DNA of 64,000 bases from Verrucomicrobiota bacterium. Lineage in GTDB: Bacteria; Verrucomicrobiota; Kiritimatiellia; UBA8416; JABMPJ01. The notes below the pieces were generated by a model. The model had not been told where the DNA came from. It did not search any database and saw only the letters and a list, made by a program, of their open reading frames with translations. Positions 9,370 through 19,311 of the stretch are shown one piece after another. The stretch is from the NCBI GenBank assembly GCA_018648805.1, contig JABGQM010000012.1:1-64000 (forward strand), in the 5' to 3' direction. The translations under genes and the position numbers were made by a program. Within the stretch, counting starts at the first letter, position 1; each line of letters starts with the position of its first letter.

Positions 9370-12300
9370 ATGAGCACTGAAGAACATACCCCTGAGATCG
9401 CGCTTCCCGAATCACTCCGCGGGCAGCTACAGGCGTTCGAAAAACGCCTCTGCGTCATGGAGACGGTCGTGGGGGTCCTGGGCGGGCTGTGCGGCATTCT
9501 ACTCACCTATGGGTGCCTGTTTCTTTCCGACCGGCTGTGGGATACGCCGTGGTGGATACGGGGCCCGCTGACCCTTCTGGGCGGCGTCGTGCTGGGCGGA
9601 TTCGCCTTCCGCTGGATGCGCCACTGGTGGTGGCAGCGCCGAAGTACGCGCGAGTTGGCGCGACTGGTCCAGAGGCAGTACGGCCGTATGGGTGATCGTC
9701 TGCTGGGCGCCGTGGAATTGGCCAATGGCGGGACGCTGCCGGATAACATATCGCCGTCGCTCTGCCGCGCCGCGATCCGGCAGGTCAGCCGCGAAGCGGC
9801 TGAATATGATTTCAAGGGGGCCGTTCCCACGCGGCGGCCACGCTCGGTGGTGTGGGCCTTTCTCCTGCTACTGGTGGTGATCGTGGTGACGCTGCTGCTG
9901 GCCCCCGAAGCGGGGTGCAACGCGATGCTTCGTTGGGCCAAGCCGTTCACCACGGTTGAGCGCTACACGTTTGTCAGCATAGAAAGCATGCCCGCACAAC
10001 AGGTTGTGCCCCATGGCGAGGCCTTTGAAATAGGGTGCCAACTGGCCGAACGGTCGCGCTGGCGGCCGTTGCATGCGGTGTGCAGCATCGAGAATCAGCC
10101 ACGCATCGCCGCCCGCGTGGTTGACGGCAAGGCGGTCTTTGCGGTACCGGGTCAAACCGAGCCCGGGGTACTGGCCATGCGTATCGGGGATATCACCAAG
10201 CGGATCACGATCCGGCCGGTCTTCCGCTCTGAGCTCGTCCAGCTAGGCGCCACGGTCCGCCTGCCCGATTACCTGCAACGCCCCCCCCAGGAGGTCGATA
10301 TCCAGAACGGCCGCTTCACGCTTCTGGAAAGCAGCCACGTCGTCTTCAGGGGCCGCATCAGCCGGGATATCGGATCCGCGCGCCTGCTGTCCACCAGCTC
10401 TGACCCGAACGACGCCACGGCGCCCCCGCCGCACGAGGCGGAGATACCTTTGGACGTCGTGGCTGAGGGCTTCACAAGTCACGAGATCGCCGCTGACCGG
10501 CTGGATCTCCTGCGCGTTGAGTGGACCGACCGTCACGGGCTGGCGCCCATGCAGCCTTATGCGCTCACCATCACCACGCGGGCGGACGAGCCGCCGTTCG
10601 TGGAATGCAGTGGCGTGTCACGTGCCGTGGCTATCCTGGAGGACGAAATCGTCAATCTGGAGGTCCGTGGCGAAGATGATTTCGGGATGCGCGACCTGTG
10701 GGTCAATTGGAGCAGTGTGGACAGCGCCGCGCGTGGCATCCCCGAGGTGCAGGGCATGCAGACCCTCACAAATGGCGCGCCTGATGCACGCGTCCTGGAG
10801 GCTCAGTTCACGTTCTCACCCATCACGGCGCATGTTCCGGAGGAGACCCTGATCACGCTGTGTGCCTATGCCGCGGACTACTTTCCCGGGCGGAAGCCAG
10901 CCCTGTCATTGGTCTATCGTATCTACGTGTTGAGCCGGGCCAAGCACGCCAAGCTCATTCAGCAGCAGATGGAGGCCCTGCAGGCCAAGCTGGAAGACCT
11001 GAGTCGAGATGAAGAAGCGCTGCTCGATGAGAACAAGGCGATCGGGGAGCAGACGGCTGAGGACCTCGCCTCCGCCAAGACCGCCGATGCGCTGAAAGAG
11101 AAGGCCATGGACGAGGCCAGCCAAGCTGAGCAGCTATCACGCCTCTCCAAGGAGACCGAAGCGCTGCTCAAGGAGGCCCTGCGCAACACCGAGATCCCCG
11201 AAGAGACCCTGCGGCGCTGGTCGGAGTTGATGGCGTCGATGAAGCAGTTGGCCGGCAGCGAGATGAAGGAATCCGCCAATGCCTTGCAGCAGGCCGGCAG
11301 TGGAAACGAGGAGCGCAAGGAGAAGCTCGATGAGGCCATCGCGCTGGAGGAGCGCATCCTGGCCGCGTTGCGGGAAATGGAAGAGGGCATCAACGCGTCA
11401 CTCAAGGACATGCTCGCCAAGAGCTTTATCAACCGGTTGCGCATGGCCGCCGCCGCGGAACAGGAGATTGCCGCCACGCTGCGCCAGTTGTTGCCACAGA
11501 CGGTCGGCATGAGCGTGGATGATTTGCCGGCCGACAAACGCAAAACGATCGATCTGCTGACGGCACAACAGGTTCAGACGCAGAAGGATGCCACGACCAT
11601 CCGGGATGATCTTGCCGGGTTCTATAACCGCACCCGGATCCAGTGTTACGACGATGTGCATCGCGCGATGGTGGAGAAGAAGACGGCCGATGCCTTGACG
11701 GAGCTGGCCGCGCTAATCAGTCAGAACGTCGGGGTGCAGGCGATTGACAAATCGGGCGCATGGCAGAAGCAGTTTGTGGCGTGGGCGGAACTGCTGGAAG
11801 AGAAGGCGGCGGAGTGTAAGAGCGGTGAATGTAAGGGGGGCGAGCCGGGCGAGCAGGACATCGAGACCCTGATTGCCCTGATGCGTGCCCGACAGCGTGA
11901 GGAGAGTCTGCGCGAGCAGACCCGCCTGGTGGATCAAGGACGAGCGAAGAACCAGGCCTACGAGGCCGATGCACGCAAGCTGTCGAAGATGCAATATGAC
12001 CTGGCCGCGGATATACGGCCGCTTGAGCGCAAGGTGCGCGACCCCAAGCTCCGCCAGCTGGTTGAGAAGGTCGGCGGCGAAATGATGAACGCGGGGATGT
12101 TCCTGCGCAAGCCGCAGACAGACGCCACCACGATTGCTATACAGACGGAGATCATTGAGCTGCTCGCAAACTCCATATCGGCCGCGGCCGGCGCGTGTGG
12201 CGGCATGGCGCAGGGGGTGATGCAGGCCATGGGCATGCAGCCGGGCATGGGCAGCGGTGCCGGTCCCAAGGGAGGCGGCAGTAGCGCCGGCGGGGCGGCC

Positions 12301-12453
12301 GATGGCGCCAGCCCGATGGTGGCGGGCGGGGCCGATCACGATGGACTCGGGGAGCGGCACGTTGAGAAAGTTGGCGGCGCTGACCGCGGTGAGCTGCCGG
12401 AGGAATTCCGCGAGCTGCTTGAGGCCTATTTCAATGCACTGGAGGAGGAGTGA
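9370..12453 (+). CDS. DUF4175-like membrane protein with a long coiled coil
   Basis: This 1027-residue protein has two N-terminal membrane helices (about residues 35-60 and 65-80) and another at about 155-175 (VVWAFLLLLVVIVVTLLLAP). A large region of beta-rich domains follows. From about residue 520 to 900 it is an acidic/basic coiled coil (for example QQQMEALQAKLEDLSRDEEALLDE, which is split into heptads). A Gly/Met-rich low-complexity stretch lies near 950-985. The architecture matches the DUF4175-type proteins encoded beside MoxR/VWA operons. The gene lies 7 bases after its upstream neighbour and its stop codon overlaps the next start, so it is within the same operon. Specific function is unknown. 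Confidence 0.82.
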   Translation: MSTEEHTPEIALPESLRGQLQAFEKRLCVMETVVGVLGGLCGILLTYGCLFLSDRLWDTPWWIRGPLTLLGGVVLGGFAFRWMRHWWWQRRSTRELARLVQRQYGRMGDRLLGAVELANGGTLPDNISPSLCRAAIRQVSREAAEYDFKGAVPTRRPRSVVWAFLLLLVVIVVTLLLAPEAGCNAMLRWAKPFTTVERYTFVSIESMPAQQVVPHGEAFEIGCQLAERSRWRPLHAVCSIENQPRIAARVVDGKAVFAVPGQTEPGVLAMRIGDITKRITIRPVFRSELVQLGATVRLPDYLQRPPQEVDIQNGRFTLLESSHVVFRGRISRDIGSARLLSTSSDPNDATAPPPHEAEIPLDVVAEGFTSHEIAADRLDLLRVEWTDRHGLAPMQPYALTITTRADEPPFVECSGVSRAVAILEDEIVNLEVRGEDDFGMRDLWVNWSSVDSAARGIPEVQGMQTLTNGAPDARVLEAQFTFSPITAHVPEETLITLCAYAADYFPGRKPALSLVYRIYVLSRAKHAKLIQQQMEALQAKLEDLSRDEEALLDENKAIGEQTAEDLASAKTADALKEKAMDEASQAEQLSRLSKETEALLKEALRNTEIPEETLRRWSELMASMKQLAGSEMKESANALQQAGSGNEERKEKLDEAIALEERILAALREMEEGINASLKDMLAKSFINRLRMAAAAEQEIAATLRQLLPQTVGMSVDDLPADKRKTIDLLTAQQVQTQKDATTIRDDLAGFYNRTRIQCYDDVHRAMVEKKTADALTELAALISQNVGVQAIDKSGAWQKQFVAWAELLEEKAAECKSGECKGGEPGEQDIETLIALMRARQREESLREQTRLVDQGRAKNQAYEADARKLSKMQYDLAADIRPLERKVRDPKLRQLVEKVGGEMMNAGMFLRKPQTDATTIAIQTEIIELLANSISAAAGACGGMAQGVMQAMGMQPGMGSGAGPKGGGSSAGGAADGASPMVAGGADHDGLGERHVEKVGGADRGELPEEFRELLEAYFNALEEE

Positions 12454-13493
12454 TGAGACACCGTGAATCCCCAGAATGGGTGGGCGGCGCACGGGGCATC
12501 CGCTGCGGCCTGAGATATCTGCTGTGCCTCCTCGTCTGCCTGGCCGTGCTTCGGACGGCGGACGGCCAGGATATCTTTTCCTATCACGGCGACCCGATTC
12601 CGGCTGACATTGAGCGCATGTATATCAAAGGCCTGAATTACCTGGTCAAGACCCAGGCCGCCAATGGGACCTGGAGCGCCAGCAAAGGGAGTGAACCCGG
12701 CGTAGTGGGTGTCGCGGTTCTGGCCATGCTGGCGCATGGCGACGATCCCAATTTCGGCCCCTATAGCCAGGCCATTACCAGGGGGCTGACGCACATCCTG
12801 AACTCGGCCGACGGTACGAGTGGCTATATCGGCACGACGATGTACAACCATGGATTCGCCACACTGGCCCTGGCTGAAGCCTACGGCAGCGTGAATGATC
12901 CGCGCCTCGGGCCCGCTCTGAAGAAAGCAGTGGCGCTTATCCTGGCGGCACAATCGCGCAACAGCCGTGGGGCGTGGCGTTACTCGCCGACCAGCACGGA
13001 TGCCGATACCACGGTCAGCGGCGCCCAGATTGTCGCGCTCTTCGCCGCACGCAATGCGGGGCTGGCGGTTCCGGACCGGGCCCTCAAGCGCGGCCTGGAT
13101 TTCGTACGCTCCTGCCAGGGCGGCGATGGCGGTGTCGGATATACCAGTGCCGGCAACGCCAGTGCCCCGTGTACGGCGATAGGCTCCCTCGTCTTTGCGT
13201 TGGCCAAACAGCGTACGGCCACCGAGAGCAAGGCGGCATTCCGGCATCTACAGCAGATTGATCTTCGGCGCGGGAGCCACCTGTACTACTATCTCTACTA
13301 TGCAGCGCAGGCCTTCTTCCATGTGGACATGGACGCCTGGCAGATATGGAACAAGAAGAATGCGCGTGCGCTTGCGGAGACTCAGCAGGCCGATGGACAC
13401 TGGGACGGCAGTCAAGGTCCTGTCTTTTCCACTTCAATGGCGCTACTGTCTATGGCGGTCAACTACAGGTTCCTACCGATCTACGAACGCTAA
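12453..13493 (+). CDS. Squalene-cyclase/prenyltransferase-like alpha6/alpha6 barrel protein, secreted
   Basis: After a hydrophobic N-terminus (RYLLCLLVCLAVLRTADG, about residues 21-38) that looks like a signal peptide, the protein consists of terpenoid-cyclase-like repeats. Examples are YLVKTQAANGTWS, LDFVRSCQGGDGGVGY and ALAETQQADGHWDGSQG. I see no DxDD or DxDDTA catalytic motif, so a cyclase activity is not supported. More likely it is a structural or carbohydrate/peptide-binding use of the fold. The start ATG at 12453 overlaps the preceding TGA and has GGAGGAGG just upstream. Its place as the sixth gene of the MoxR operon mirrors planctomycete clusters. Confidence 0.88.
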   Translation: MRHRESPEWVGGARGIRCGLRYLLCLLVCLAVLRTADGQDIFSYHGDPIPADIERMYIKGLNYLVKTQAANGTWSASKGSEPGVVGVAVLAMLAHGDDPNFGPYSQAITRGLTHILNSADGTSGYIGTTMYNHGFATLALAEAYGSVNDPRLGPALKKAVALILAAQSRNSRGAWRYSPTSTDADTTVSGAQIVALFAARNAGLAVPDRALKRGLDFVRSCQGGDGGVGYTSAGNASAPCTAIGSLVFALAKQRTATESKAAFRHLQQIDLRRGSHLYYYLYYAAQAFFHVDMDAWQIWNKKNARALAETQQADGHWDGSQGPVFSTSMALLSMAVNYRFLPIYER

Positions 13494-13509
13494 CAAAAGA
13501 GGAGCATCA

Positions 13510-14976
13510 ATGCACATTTCCCTGAAACGTTTCGCCTCTGTCGCCACCGTTCTGGCCGTCATCCCGGTCAGCATGGCGCTGTCAGAAATTGCCGTTATGG
13601 TCGAGGAGGTCGCTGTACGTCCCGCGGCCACGCTGACCGTTGCGCCGCCATCGGATGCGGTGCCTGAGCAAGGCGGAAAGCCCGTCACCACAGAGGGTGT
13701 GGACCTGCTGACGCTTGTTAATGGGGACAGCCTGCACGGCGCCCTGGTATCAATCGACCCCGCCGACTACGGGTTGCGCTGGCAGCATGCCAGTGCAACG
13801 GCACCGATTGACTTCGGTCTCAAAGCTATTGCGCAGGTCAAGCTTGCCCCGCGCGAGACGCCGCGCCGTCGCCCGAACGACGCGCGCGTACGACTCACCA
13901 ATGACGACCTGCTCGACGGCCAGGTGGTCCAGTTGAGCGATACCGAGCTGACTCTGGATACCTGGTACTCCGGCCGGGTGGTGGTGCAGCGACCCATGCT
14001 GAAATCGCTTGCACCCAACGCGTCTGTCTCGCCCGATATCTACAGGGGGCCTACCGATTTCGATAGCTGGACCAAGCACCGCTCTGCCCGGGGCGCATGG
14101 CGGCTCAAGAATGGCGCGCTGTATTCGTCGACCTCCTATGCCATTGGGCGCACGATCGAGAAGATGCCCGACATGGCTAATATCCAGTTCGATGCCGCCT
14201 GGGTGCATGGCTATCCTGCCTTCTACTTCGCATTCTTCACTGACAACCTGACCAGTTATTCGGGCAATAGCTATGCCCTGCGCATAAGCAACACGTCGGT
14301 CTATTTCTATCGCTACAGCAGCAACCGTGGCTCCCAGAATATGGGCAACGTTGACGTTCAGGAACTCTCGAAGTCCAAACAGGCGACGTTCAATATTCTG
14401 GCGGACCGGAAGAACCGGGCATTCACCCTCCTGATCAACGGGCGCATGGTCAAGCAGTGGACCGACTCCGGAGCGTCGCCGGGGCCGGGCAAGGGCATCG
14501 TGTTCGATCCCGACAACGAGAATCCCATGAAGTTCCGGAATATCAGCATTACCCAGTGGGACGGCACGGTCCCGAAGCAGGGGGCGGCTCCGCAGGCCGA
14601 GTCTGAGGAGGACGTCATCCAGTTTATCAATGACGACAAAGTCTCCGGCCACCTGACGTCGATCGCGAATGGCGCCGCCACTTTCAAAACATCCTATGCC
14701 TCGCTGGATGTCCCGCTGGAACGGGCGGTCAGGATCGACATGAGCTCAGAGACGGCCGAACGGGCGCGCCGCAACGGCGGCGACATTCGCGCGCACTTTG
14801 CTGGGTCCAACGCCGGACTTGTCACGGTGGGCCTTGAGCGTATCCAGGAGAGCACGGTCAATGGCCAGAGTGAGAACTTCGGTCCCATCCAAATGCCTCT
14901 CGCCGCGTTCGCCCTCCTGGAGTTCAATATCTACCGGGACAAGAGTGATGAAGAGAGTGACGACACCCTCTTTTAG
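13510..14976 (+). CDS. Secreted protein with DUF1080/laminin-G-like domain
   Basis: I do not recognise a specific family member. The N-terminus (about residues 1-25) is a plausible signal peptide. Two short beta modules follow, with the wording LTLVNGDSLHGALVSIDP and VRLTNDDLLDGQVVQL, which look like duplicated SH3-like strands. A central concanavalin/DUF1080-like domain (about residues 190-350; GAWRLKNGALYSSTSY and AFTLLINGRMVKQW) and a third NDDKVSGHL module complete it. The start at 13510 is fixed by an AGAGGAG site 6 bases upstream. It is co-oriented with the MoxR operon and 16 bases from the cyclase-like gene, and probably the last gene of that operon. Confidence 0.75.
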   Translation: MHISLKRFASVATVLAVIPVSMALSEIAVMVEEVAVRPAATLTVAPPSDAVPEQGGKPVTTEGVDLLTLVNGDSLHGALVSIDPADYGLRWQHASATAPIDFGLKAIAQVKLAPRETPRRRPNDARVRLTNDDLLDGQVVQLSDTELTLDTWYSGRVVVQRPMLKSLAPNASVSPDIYRGPTDFDSWTKHRSARGAWRLKNGALYSSTSYAIGRTIEKMPDMANIQFDAAWVHGYPAFYFAFFTDNLTSYSGNSYALRISNTSVYFYRYSSNRGSQNMGNVDVQELSKSKQATFNILADRKNRAFTLLINGRMVKQWTDSGASPGPGKGIVFDPDNENPMKFRNISITQWDGTVPKQGAAPQAESEEDVIQFINDDKVSGHLTSIANGAATFKTSYASLDVPLERAVRIDMSSETAERARRNGGDIRAHFAGSNAGLVTVGLERIQESTVNGQSENFGPIQMPLAAFALLEFNIYRDKSDEESDDTLF

Positions 14977-14982
14977 TCCCGG

Positions 14983-16779
14983 CTATTGAATGCCGATCAA
15001 TTGGAGTTTCACGGCGGTAGGTTCTTGTCGCTGCTGAGGAGCGTTTTCAAGCGCCTCGGGGTCAAGTGTGCGGTGAAATTTCTGGTCCTGACCTGACGGG
15101 TCGATGCCCTCAATCTTCAGGTCGAAGGTCTTGGGGAGATAGTCGAACGGGACGCCCTTTTGCAGCGCCTCCCATGTGGTGGCCTTCTCGTTCAGGCTGA
15201 TAGTCGTTTCACGCCACGCGCGTAGTTCGGGGCTGGGCTCAACAGTGAGCAGGTAGTCTTTTTCAAAGGCGGCCAACTCAGTCGTTCTTCCCGTACCGCG
15301 TTCGACCGCGTAGATGTAGCACATGTCCAGTGTGTTAACCGCCACCTTGGTCTTGGCCTGTTCCAGCTTGTAGGGTCTGGCCTTCGAGCAGGCGCTGTTG
15401 TTGAGCATGACATTGAATTCCTGCTTCGCGACGTCATAGGTCAGGCGGGCTTTGGCATCCCTGAAAAGCCTGACGCCGCGTGGCTGGACGTTCACCTGCA
15501 TGGTCATGGCCACGGCGCTCAGCGCCTGCTGCATATCGGCGAGCTTCCCGTCCTTCAGCGAGACGGTGAGGCCGACTTGGATTTTGCCGCCATTGGCGGC
15601 AGCATGGTGCTTGGCCGCAGGCTCTTTACATTCGCCGGCCGCGTAGCGACGCTGATCGGCAGCCCTCCTGGCCAGGCCCTTGACGTCGGTCCCGACGATG
15701 CCATAGCCACTCCCGTGTTCACGACGGGCTGTTTCATACAGTTTGACCACCGCGTCATAGGCATCCGCCGCTTGGGTATGCTTGTGGTCCGCGGCATATA
15801 TGGCGGCCAGCCGTAGGTGGGCGTTGATGTCGTAGACATCGCCCGCCGGTGGAATCTCCAGGATCCTCAGCCACTCCTGTTCCGACAGGTGGGGTCGCCC
15901 CATCTTGTTGAGCATCTCGCCGGCCGTGTAATGGGGGGATTCAGCATCGGCATTCAGGGCCAAAGCGCTCTTCTCGAGTGTCCGGGCTTTCTGGCTCTGA
16001 CCGCGCCCCGCCGCCGCAATGGCCTGCAGATAGAGAAAGCGGGCCTCCCCGCTCACGGCCTCGGCCAGTGCGGCCGCGGCCTCTGCCACACGCGCGTATT
16101 CACCGCGTGCTACGTTTTCCTGTAGCCGTACGACGCTGATGTTGATCAGCTTGGTCTTCATGTTCGCTTCAAGGTGGGGCGTATCCAACGCCTTGGAGAT
16201 TTCCGCAAGCGTACCCACGGCCTCGCAGGCGAGGGCCAGTAGGCGCGCTTGGAACGGGTTGACCGGTTGCGGCAGGCGTTGGATGATGTCGCGCCATTGG
16301 GCGTCCTGCTGCAGCATGTTCTTGAGCCGGTCAGTGGCTGGCCCGGCGTCCTGTGCTTTGCCGGCTTCAACGCGCATGAGCAGAAAGGGAATGGCGCCCT
16401 GGTTGACGGTTTGTATGAGTCGATCCATGAACGCTATCCGCTCTCCTGACGAGAGATGTATGTAGCCGCGTGCCTGCCGGCGCAGTGCTTCGGGCCACGA
16501 AGGGCGGACACCATGGGTGATGTCGCGCAGGAGCGTGCGGGCCGTAAGGCCCACTTCGGGGTCATCGCTGTGGGTGGCGCGTTCAAGTGCATCCCGCGCC
16601 GGCAGTCCGATCTGCCACAAGGCGTGCATCGCATCGGTTCGCTCCTTGTGACTGTCGGCGCCCAGCTCGCGAATAAGCGTCGCGATGTGGTTGGTCTCCT
16701 GCGCCGCTGTAGACCCCGCCATAGAGGTGAGCAGGCAGAGCGCGAGGCACATCGGTAGTAGCGATATCGGTCTATTCAT
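14983..16779 (-). CDS. Secreted HEAT/TPR-repeat protein
   Basis: The ATG at 16779 gives a clean signal peptide (SLLPMCLALCLLTSMAGSTA), whereas the longer TTG start at 16818 would bury it. The HEAT-like N-terminus reads IATLIRELGADSHKERTDAM and is followed by the LPARDALERATHSDDPEVGLTA helix pair. TPR-like helices occupy the middle (about residues 220-380), and the C-terminal third is beta-rich. A similar HEAT start recurs in the protein at 17816-18769, suggesting paralogous partners. Convergent with the preceding gene, with only 6 bases between stop codons. Function unknown; likely periplasmic or exported. Confidence 0.78.
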   Translation of the reverse strand: MNRPISLLPMCLALCLLTSMAGSTAAQETNHIATLIRELGADSHKERTDAMHALWQIGLPARDALERATHSDDPEVGLTARTLLRDITHGVRPSWPEALRRQARGYIHLSSGERIAFMDRLIQTVNQGAIPFLLMRVEAGKAQDAGPATDRLKNMLQQDAQWRDIIQRLPQPVNPFQARLLALACEAVGTLAEISKALDTPHLEANMKTKLINISVVRLQENVARGEYARVAEAAAALAEAVSGEARFLYLQAIAAAGRGQSQKARTLEKSALALNADAESPHYTAGEMLNKMGRPHLSEQEWLRILEIPPAGDVYDINAHLRLAAIYAADHKHTQAADAYDAVVKLYETARREHGSGYGIVGTDVKGLARRAADQRRYAAGECKEPAAKHHAAANGGKIQVGLTVSLKDGKLADMQQALSAVAMTMQVNVQPRGVRLFRDAKARLTYDVAKQEFNVMLNNSACSKARPYKLEQAKTKVAVNTLDMCYIYAVERGTGRTTELAAFEKDYLLTVEPSPELRAWRETTISLNEKATTWEALQKGVPFDYLPKTFDLKIEGIDPSGQDQKFHRTLDPEALENAPQQRQEPTAVKLQLIGIQ

Positions 16780-16916
16780 TGTGCCACACAGTGTCACGCG
16801 GCCCGTCTTGAATCTCAACCTATTTTTTCCTTTTCGACCTCATGCCCGGCAAGCGCAATAGGCTTTGCGTCATGGTCCCAGTGTGCCACACTGCTGTCTG
16901 TAGAAAAGGAGATCCC

Positions 16917-17555
16917 ATGACCACATGTTCCGTGTCCCGTATGATGTGCCTCTTGGTAGCTTTCGCGGTCCTCGTGCCGCCCGCAGGCGTGCGTGCGGAT
17001 GAGCCCGCCGCGCCGCCAACCAATCACCACTTCGCGGTCGAGTTGACCGATAGTTCGTTGATCGTCTGTACGCCGCAGTTGGATGTGCCGCCTATCAAGA
17101 CCTCCTTCGCCGACCTTAGAATTCCGCTGAACAGGGTCGACTCCCTGAAGCTCGACCAGGAGGCCAAAACGGTCGCCCTTACGCTTCTGAACGGCGACCG
17201 ACTGCAGGGCGAATGCCTGCTTGAGGCGATCACCGTCCGCTCGCTCCTGGGTGAGTTGACCATTCCATTGCGCTATGTGACGGTTCTCAGATCGAGCATC
17301 AAGAAGGCCCCGGTATTTGAAGATTCGCCCGCAAAGAAAAACGCCTGCATCAACAACCTGCGTCAACTGGATGGCGGCAAAGAACAGTGGGCCATGGCCA
17401 CACGAAAGAGCCAAGGCGATGCCGTCGATATCCCAGGCGTCAACCAGTATATCAGGGGCAACCGCACCCCCGTATGCCCCGCCGGCGGCAGCTATGACTA
17501 CACCACCATCGGCGCCAATCCCGTATGTAACGTGCCCGGCCATTCGCTGCGCTGA
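16917..17555 (+). CDS. Secreted protein ending in a pseudopilin-like Cys tail
   Basis: The signal peptide (MMCLLVAFAVLVPPAGVRA) precedes an SH3-like module with LLNGDRLQGECLLEAITV, the same type of module as in the protein at 13510. The last 75 residues (KKNACINNLRQLDGGKEQW, then IRGNRTPVCPAGGSYDY and CNVPGHSLR) match the C-terminal tail seen on PVC type-II-secretion pseudopilins. This protein lacks the N-terminal prepilin methylation motif. The start at 16917 has AAAGGAGA 5 bases upstream. The combination suggests that the pilin tail is used as a detachable structural module. Confidence 0.72.
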   Translation: MTTCSVSRMMCLLVAFAVLVPPAGVRADEPAAPPTNHHFAVELTDSSLIVCTPQLDVPPIKTSFADLRIPLNRVDSLKLDQEAKTVALTLLNGDRLQGECLLEAITVRSLLGELTIPLRYVTVLRSSIKKAPVFEDSPAKKNACINNLRQLDGGKEQWAMATRKSQGDAVDIPGVNQYIRGNRTPVCPAGGSYDYTTIGANPVCNVPGHSLR

Positions 17556-17640
17556 CGGTGGCAAAGTGCGGGGAAAAACCGGGCAGTGTGACCGGTGCTA
17601 GTGCCGAATGGCTCTTAGATGAGCCGTTCATGGGTGAAAA

Positions 17641-17776
17641 CTGAACGCCCAATATCCAACAAGGAATATCCAACTCCCAAGTGCGTGCGACCGGCGAATG
17701 CCCTGTCCTATGGCACTCCATTCGCAGCCAACGCTCACTTGGACATTGGATATTCCTTGTTGGCTGTTGGATATTG
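17641..17776. repeat. Dispersed palindromic repeat, family C, copy 1
   Basis: The left arm carries iterated CCAATATCCAAC/ATATCCAAC units and the right arm their complement (TTGGATATTCC, TTGGATATTG). Between them is a conserved inner hairpin with CAAGTGCGTGCG and GCGAATG on the left and CATTCGC and CGCTCACTTGG on the right. The stretch 17556-17815 contains no gene and consists largely of this element. Confidence 0.8.
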
Positions 17777-17815
17777 AAATGAGCTAAGCTCTAGTTATCT
17801 GAATGCCATTGGGTG

Positions 17816-18769
17816 CTAGTGCCTGTTCCCACCCGGAACCGAACGAAGCGATTGCAGGGAGGCCTGCTCCTCCTCGGTGGCGGCATGCAGCAGGGGGACG
17901 GGCCCGCATGAAGCGATGATGCGGAATTTTGCATCGCGTGCAGACGTGCGGTCTGTTTCGCTGCGCTGGTCCACGTGCATATACCGTCCTTCGGGATAGG
18001 CATCCCGCTTGATGGTGAGGCCATGGTTCGTGATTTTCGACAGGTCACGAAACCTGAACCAGTGGGGTTGGCCCGGGGTCACGTCAATATCCGGAACGTC
18101 AAAGACAATAAAGACGTGGGGTGAGGCCGGTCCGCGCTTCTGTGTTTTCAGGAAGGCACGTGTCAGAACATAGTCACTTGGCTTTCCGGCCACATCCTCG
18201 TAGACGTCAACAGCCAGCCACCCCTCTTTGTCGTAAAATGAATAGACTTGGACCGCAATAGCCGCGATCCGGTTTGTGTGCGGCACAAAGCTCTGGTAAA
18301 ACGATCCGCCCGTGGCCGATGTCTCAGGATCATCGTTTTTGGTTGTGACCTGCGCATCGGCCTGCCACGCTTTCATCTGCGCATCCCAGTAGACACGCAT
18401 CTTGGTGAACGATGTAAACTGGGGATCCTTGTCGAACGCAAAGATGGCCTCAGGGACAGTGGCCGGATTCATCTTGATCTGCTGAATGATCCGCCGCACA
18501 CGTTCTCTGACCTCCGGATCATCCGAATCACGGTGCCGCATCAGGGCCGGCAGAGCCGCGCGTGACTGGGTCAGGAGCTTCGCTTCGGCGGCATGCCGGA
18601 CGGCAAACTGGTTGGCGCCCAGTTCGCGTACAATCCGATCAACCCGGTTTCCGATGGGCACGGTCCCATCACTGGCGCTATCGGCCCGCGCCGTAGCGGC
18701 GGCTCCCAGAAGCCAGAGCACCACCAGCAGAGGTGCACGGCGGAGTAGGATGTCGGCGGTCTTATTCAT
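17816..18769 (-). CDS. Secreted HEAT-repeat protein
   Basis: The ATG at 18769 gives a signal peptide (LVVLWLLGAAATARA); the upstream ATG at 18793 adds eight residues with no better ribosome binding site. Residues 45-110 form a HEAT-like repeat (VDRIVRELGANQFAVRHAAE and LPALMRHRDSDDPEVRERV), very close in wording to the start of the protein at 14983-16779. The remaining 200 residues are a beta-rich domain without a recognised signature. Likely exported and possibly functionally linked to the other HEAT protein. Confidence 0.72.
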   Translation of the reverse strand: MNKTADILLRRAPLLVVLWLLGAAATARADSASDGTVPIGNRVDRIVRELGANQFAVRHAAEAKLLTQSRAALPALMRHRDSDDPEVRERVRRIIQQIKMNPATVPEAIFAFDKDPQFTSFTKMRVYWDAQMKAWQADAQVTTKNDDPETSATGGSFYQSFVPHTNRIAAIAVQVYSFYDKEGWLAVDVYEDVAGKPSDYVLTRAFLKTQKRGPASPHVFIVFDVPDIDVTPGQPHWFRFRDLSKITNHGLTIKRDAYPEGRYMHVDQRSETDRTSARDAKFRIIASCGPVPLLHAATEEEQASLQSLRSVPGGNRH

Positions 18770-18903
18770 ACTGGATGCCCGTGATGGTCGCATGCCGGAA
18801 CGCGGCGCGCAAGTGTTGGCGCGCCCATATATCAGGCTTTCTGCCAGACGGCGATCATTGCGCGAAACATACCCATCGAGAGATTCCTGTGGCGAGGCCG
18901 ACG

Positions 18904-19089
18904 CTACGGGGTGTCGCTGTCGGGTAAAGGGGGCTTTTCGGAGCCCTCAAGTCCGAAACGATCGCATATCTCTGCATCCAGGATACGTGAACTCTCGCAC
19001 GTGGGACAGCACACGAAGAGACCAAACTGGCTCGCGTTGCCGCGATATCGGCAGTCCTGGCAAATATATTGTTTATCACTCCGAGCCAT
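18904..19089 (-). CDS. Small zinc-ribbon protein
   Basis: This 61-residue reading frame has CQDCRYRG and CCPTCESS, a CxxC...CxxC arrangement typical of a zinc ribbon, spaced 13 residues apart. There is no obvious ribosome binding site and no neighbour in the same direction, so it may be a small regulatory protein or a fortuitous frame. The two CxxC motifs are the main support. Confidence 0.4.
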   Translation of the reverse strand: MARSDKQYICQDCRYRGNASQFGLFVCCPTCESSRILDAEICDRFGLEGSEKPPLPDSDTP

Positions 19090-19311
19090 ATTGATCTGCG
19101 TCTTCTCCACCCTCACACTCCGTCCCTGTATCACGCTGCCGATTGCGAATTTAAGGTGCCATGATAGGGTTGAGTCGCTGGCTCGGCTATAGGCAGATGG
19201 TCTTACGGGAGATTCCTGATAGTCAGGGGGTCCCAATATACTGGACGGTAGAGAGGTGCCGTACTACGGTGGGTAAATCTGGTTTGTTGTTTTGAGAGGG
19301 GGAGGTCTCTT

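Noticed and set aside
17641-17776. CRISPR array or phage-type array from the repeated CCAACATCCAA motifs
   Set aside because: The units are adjacent or inverted without regular spacers, and no cas genes are in the window.
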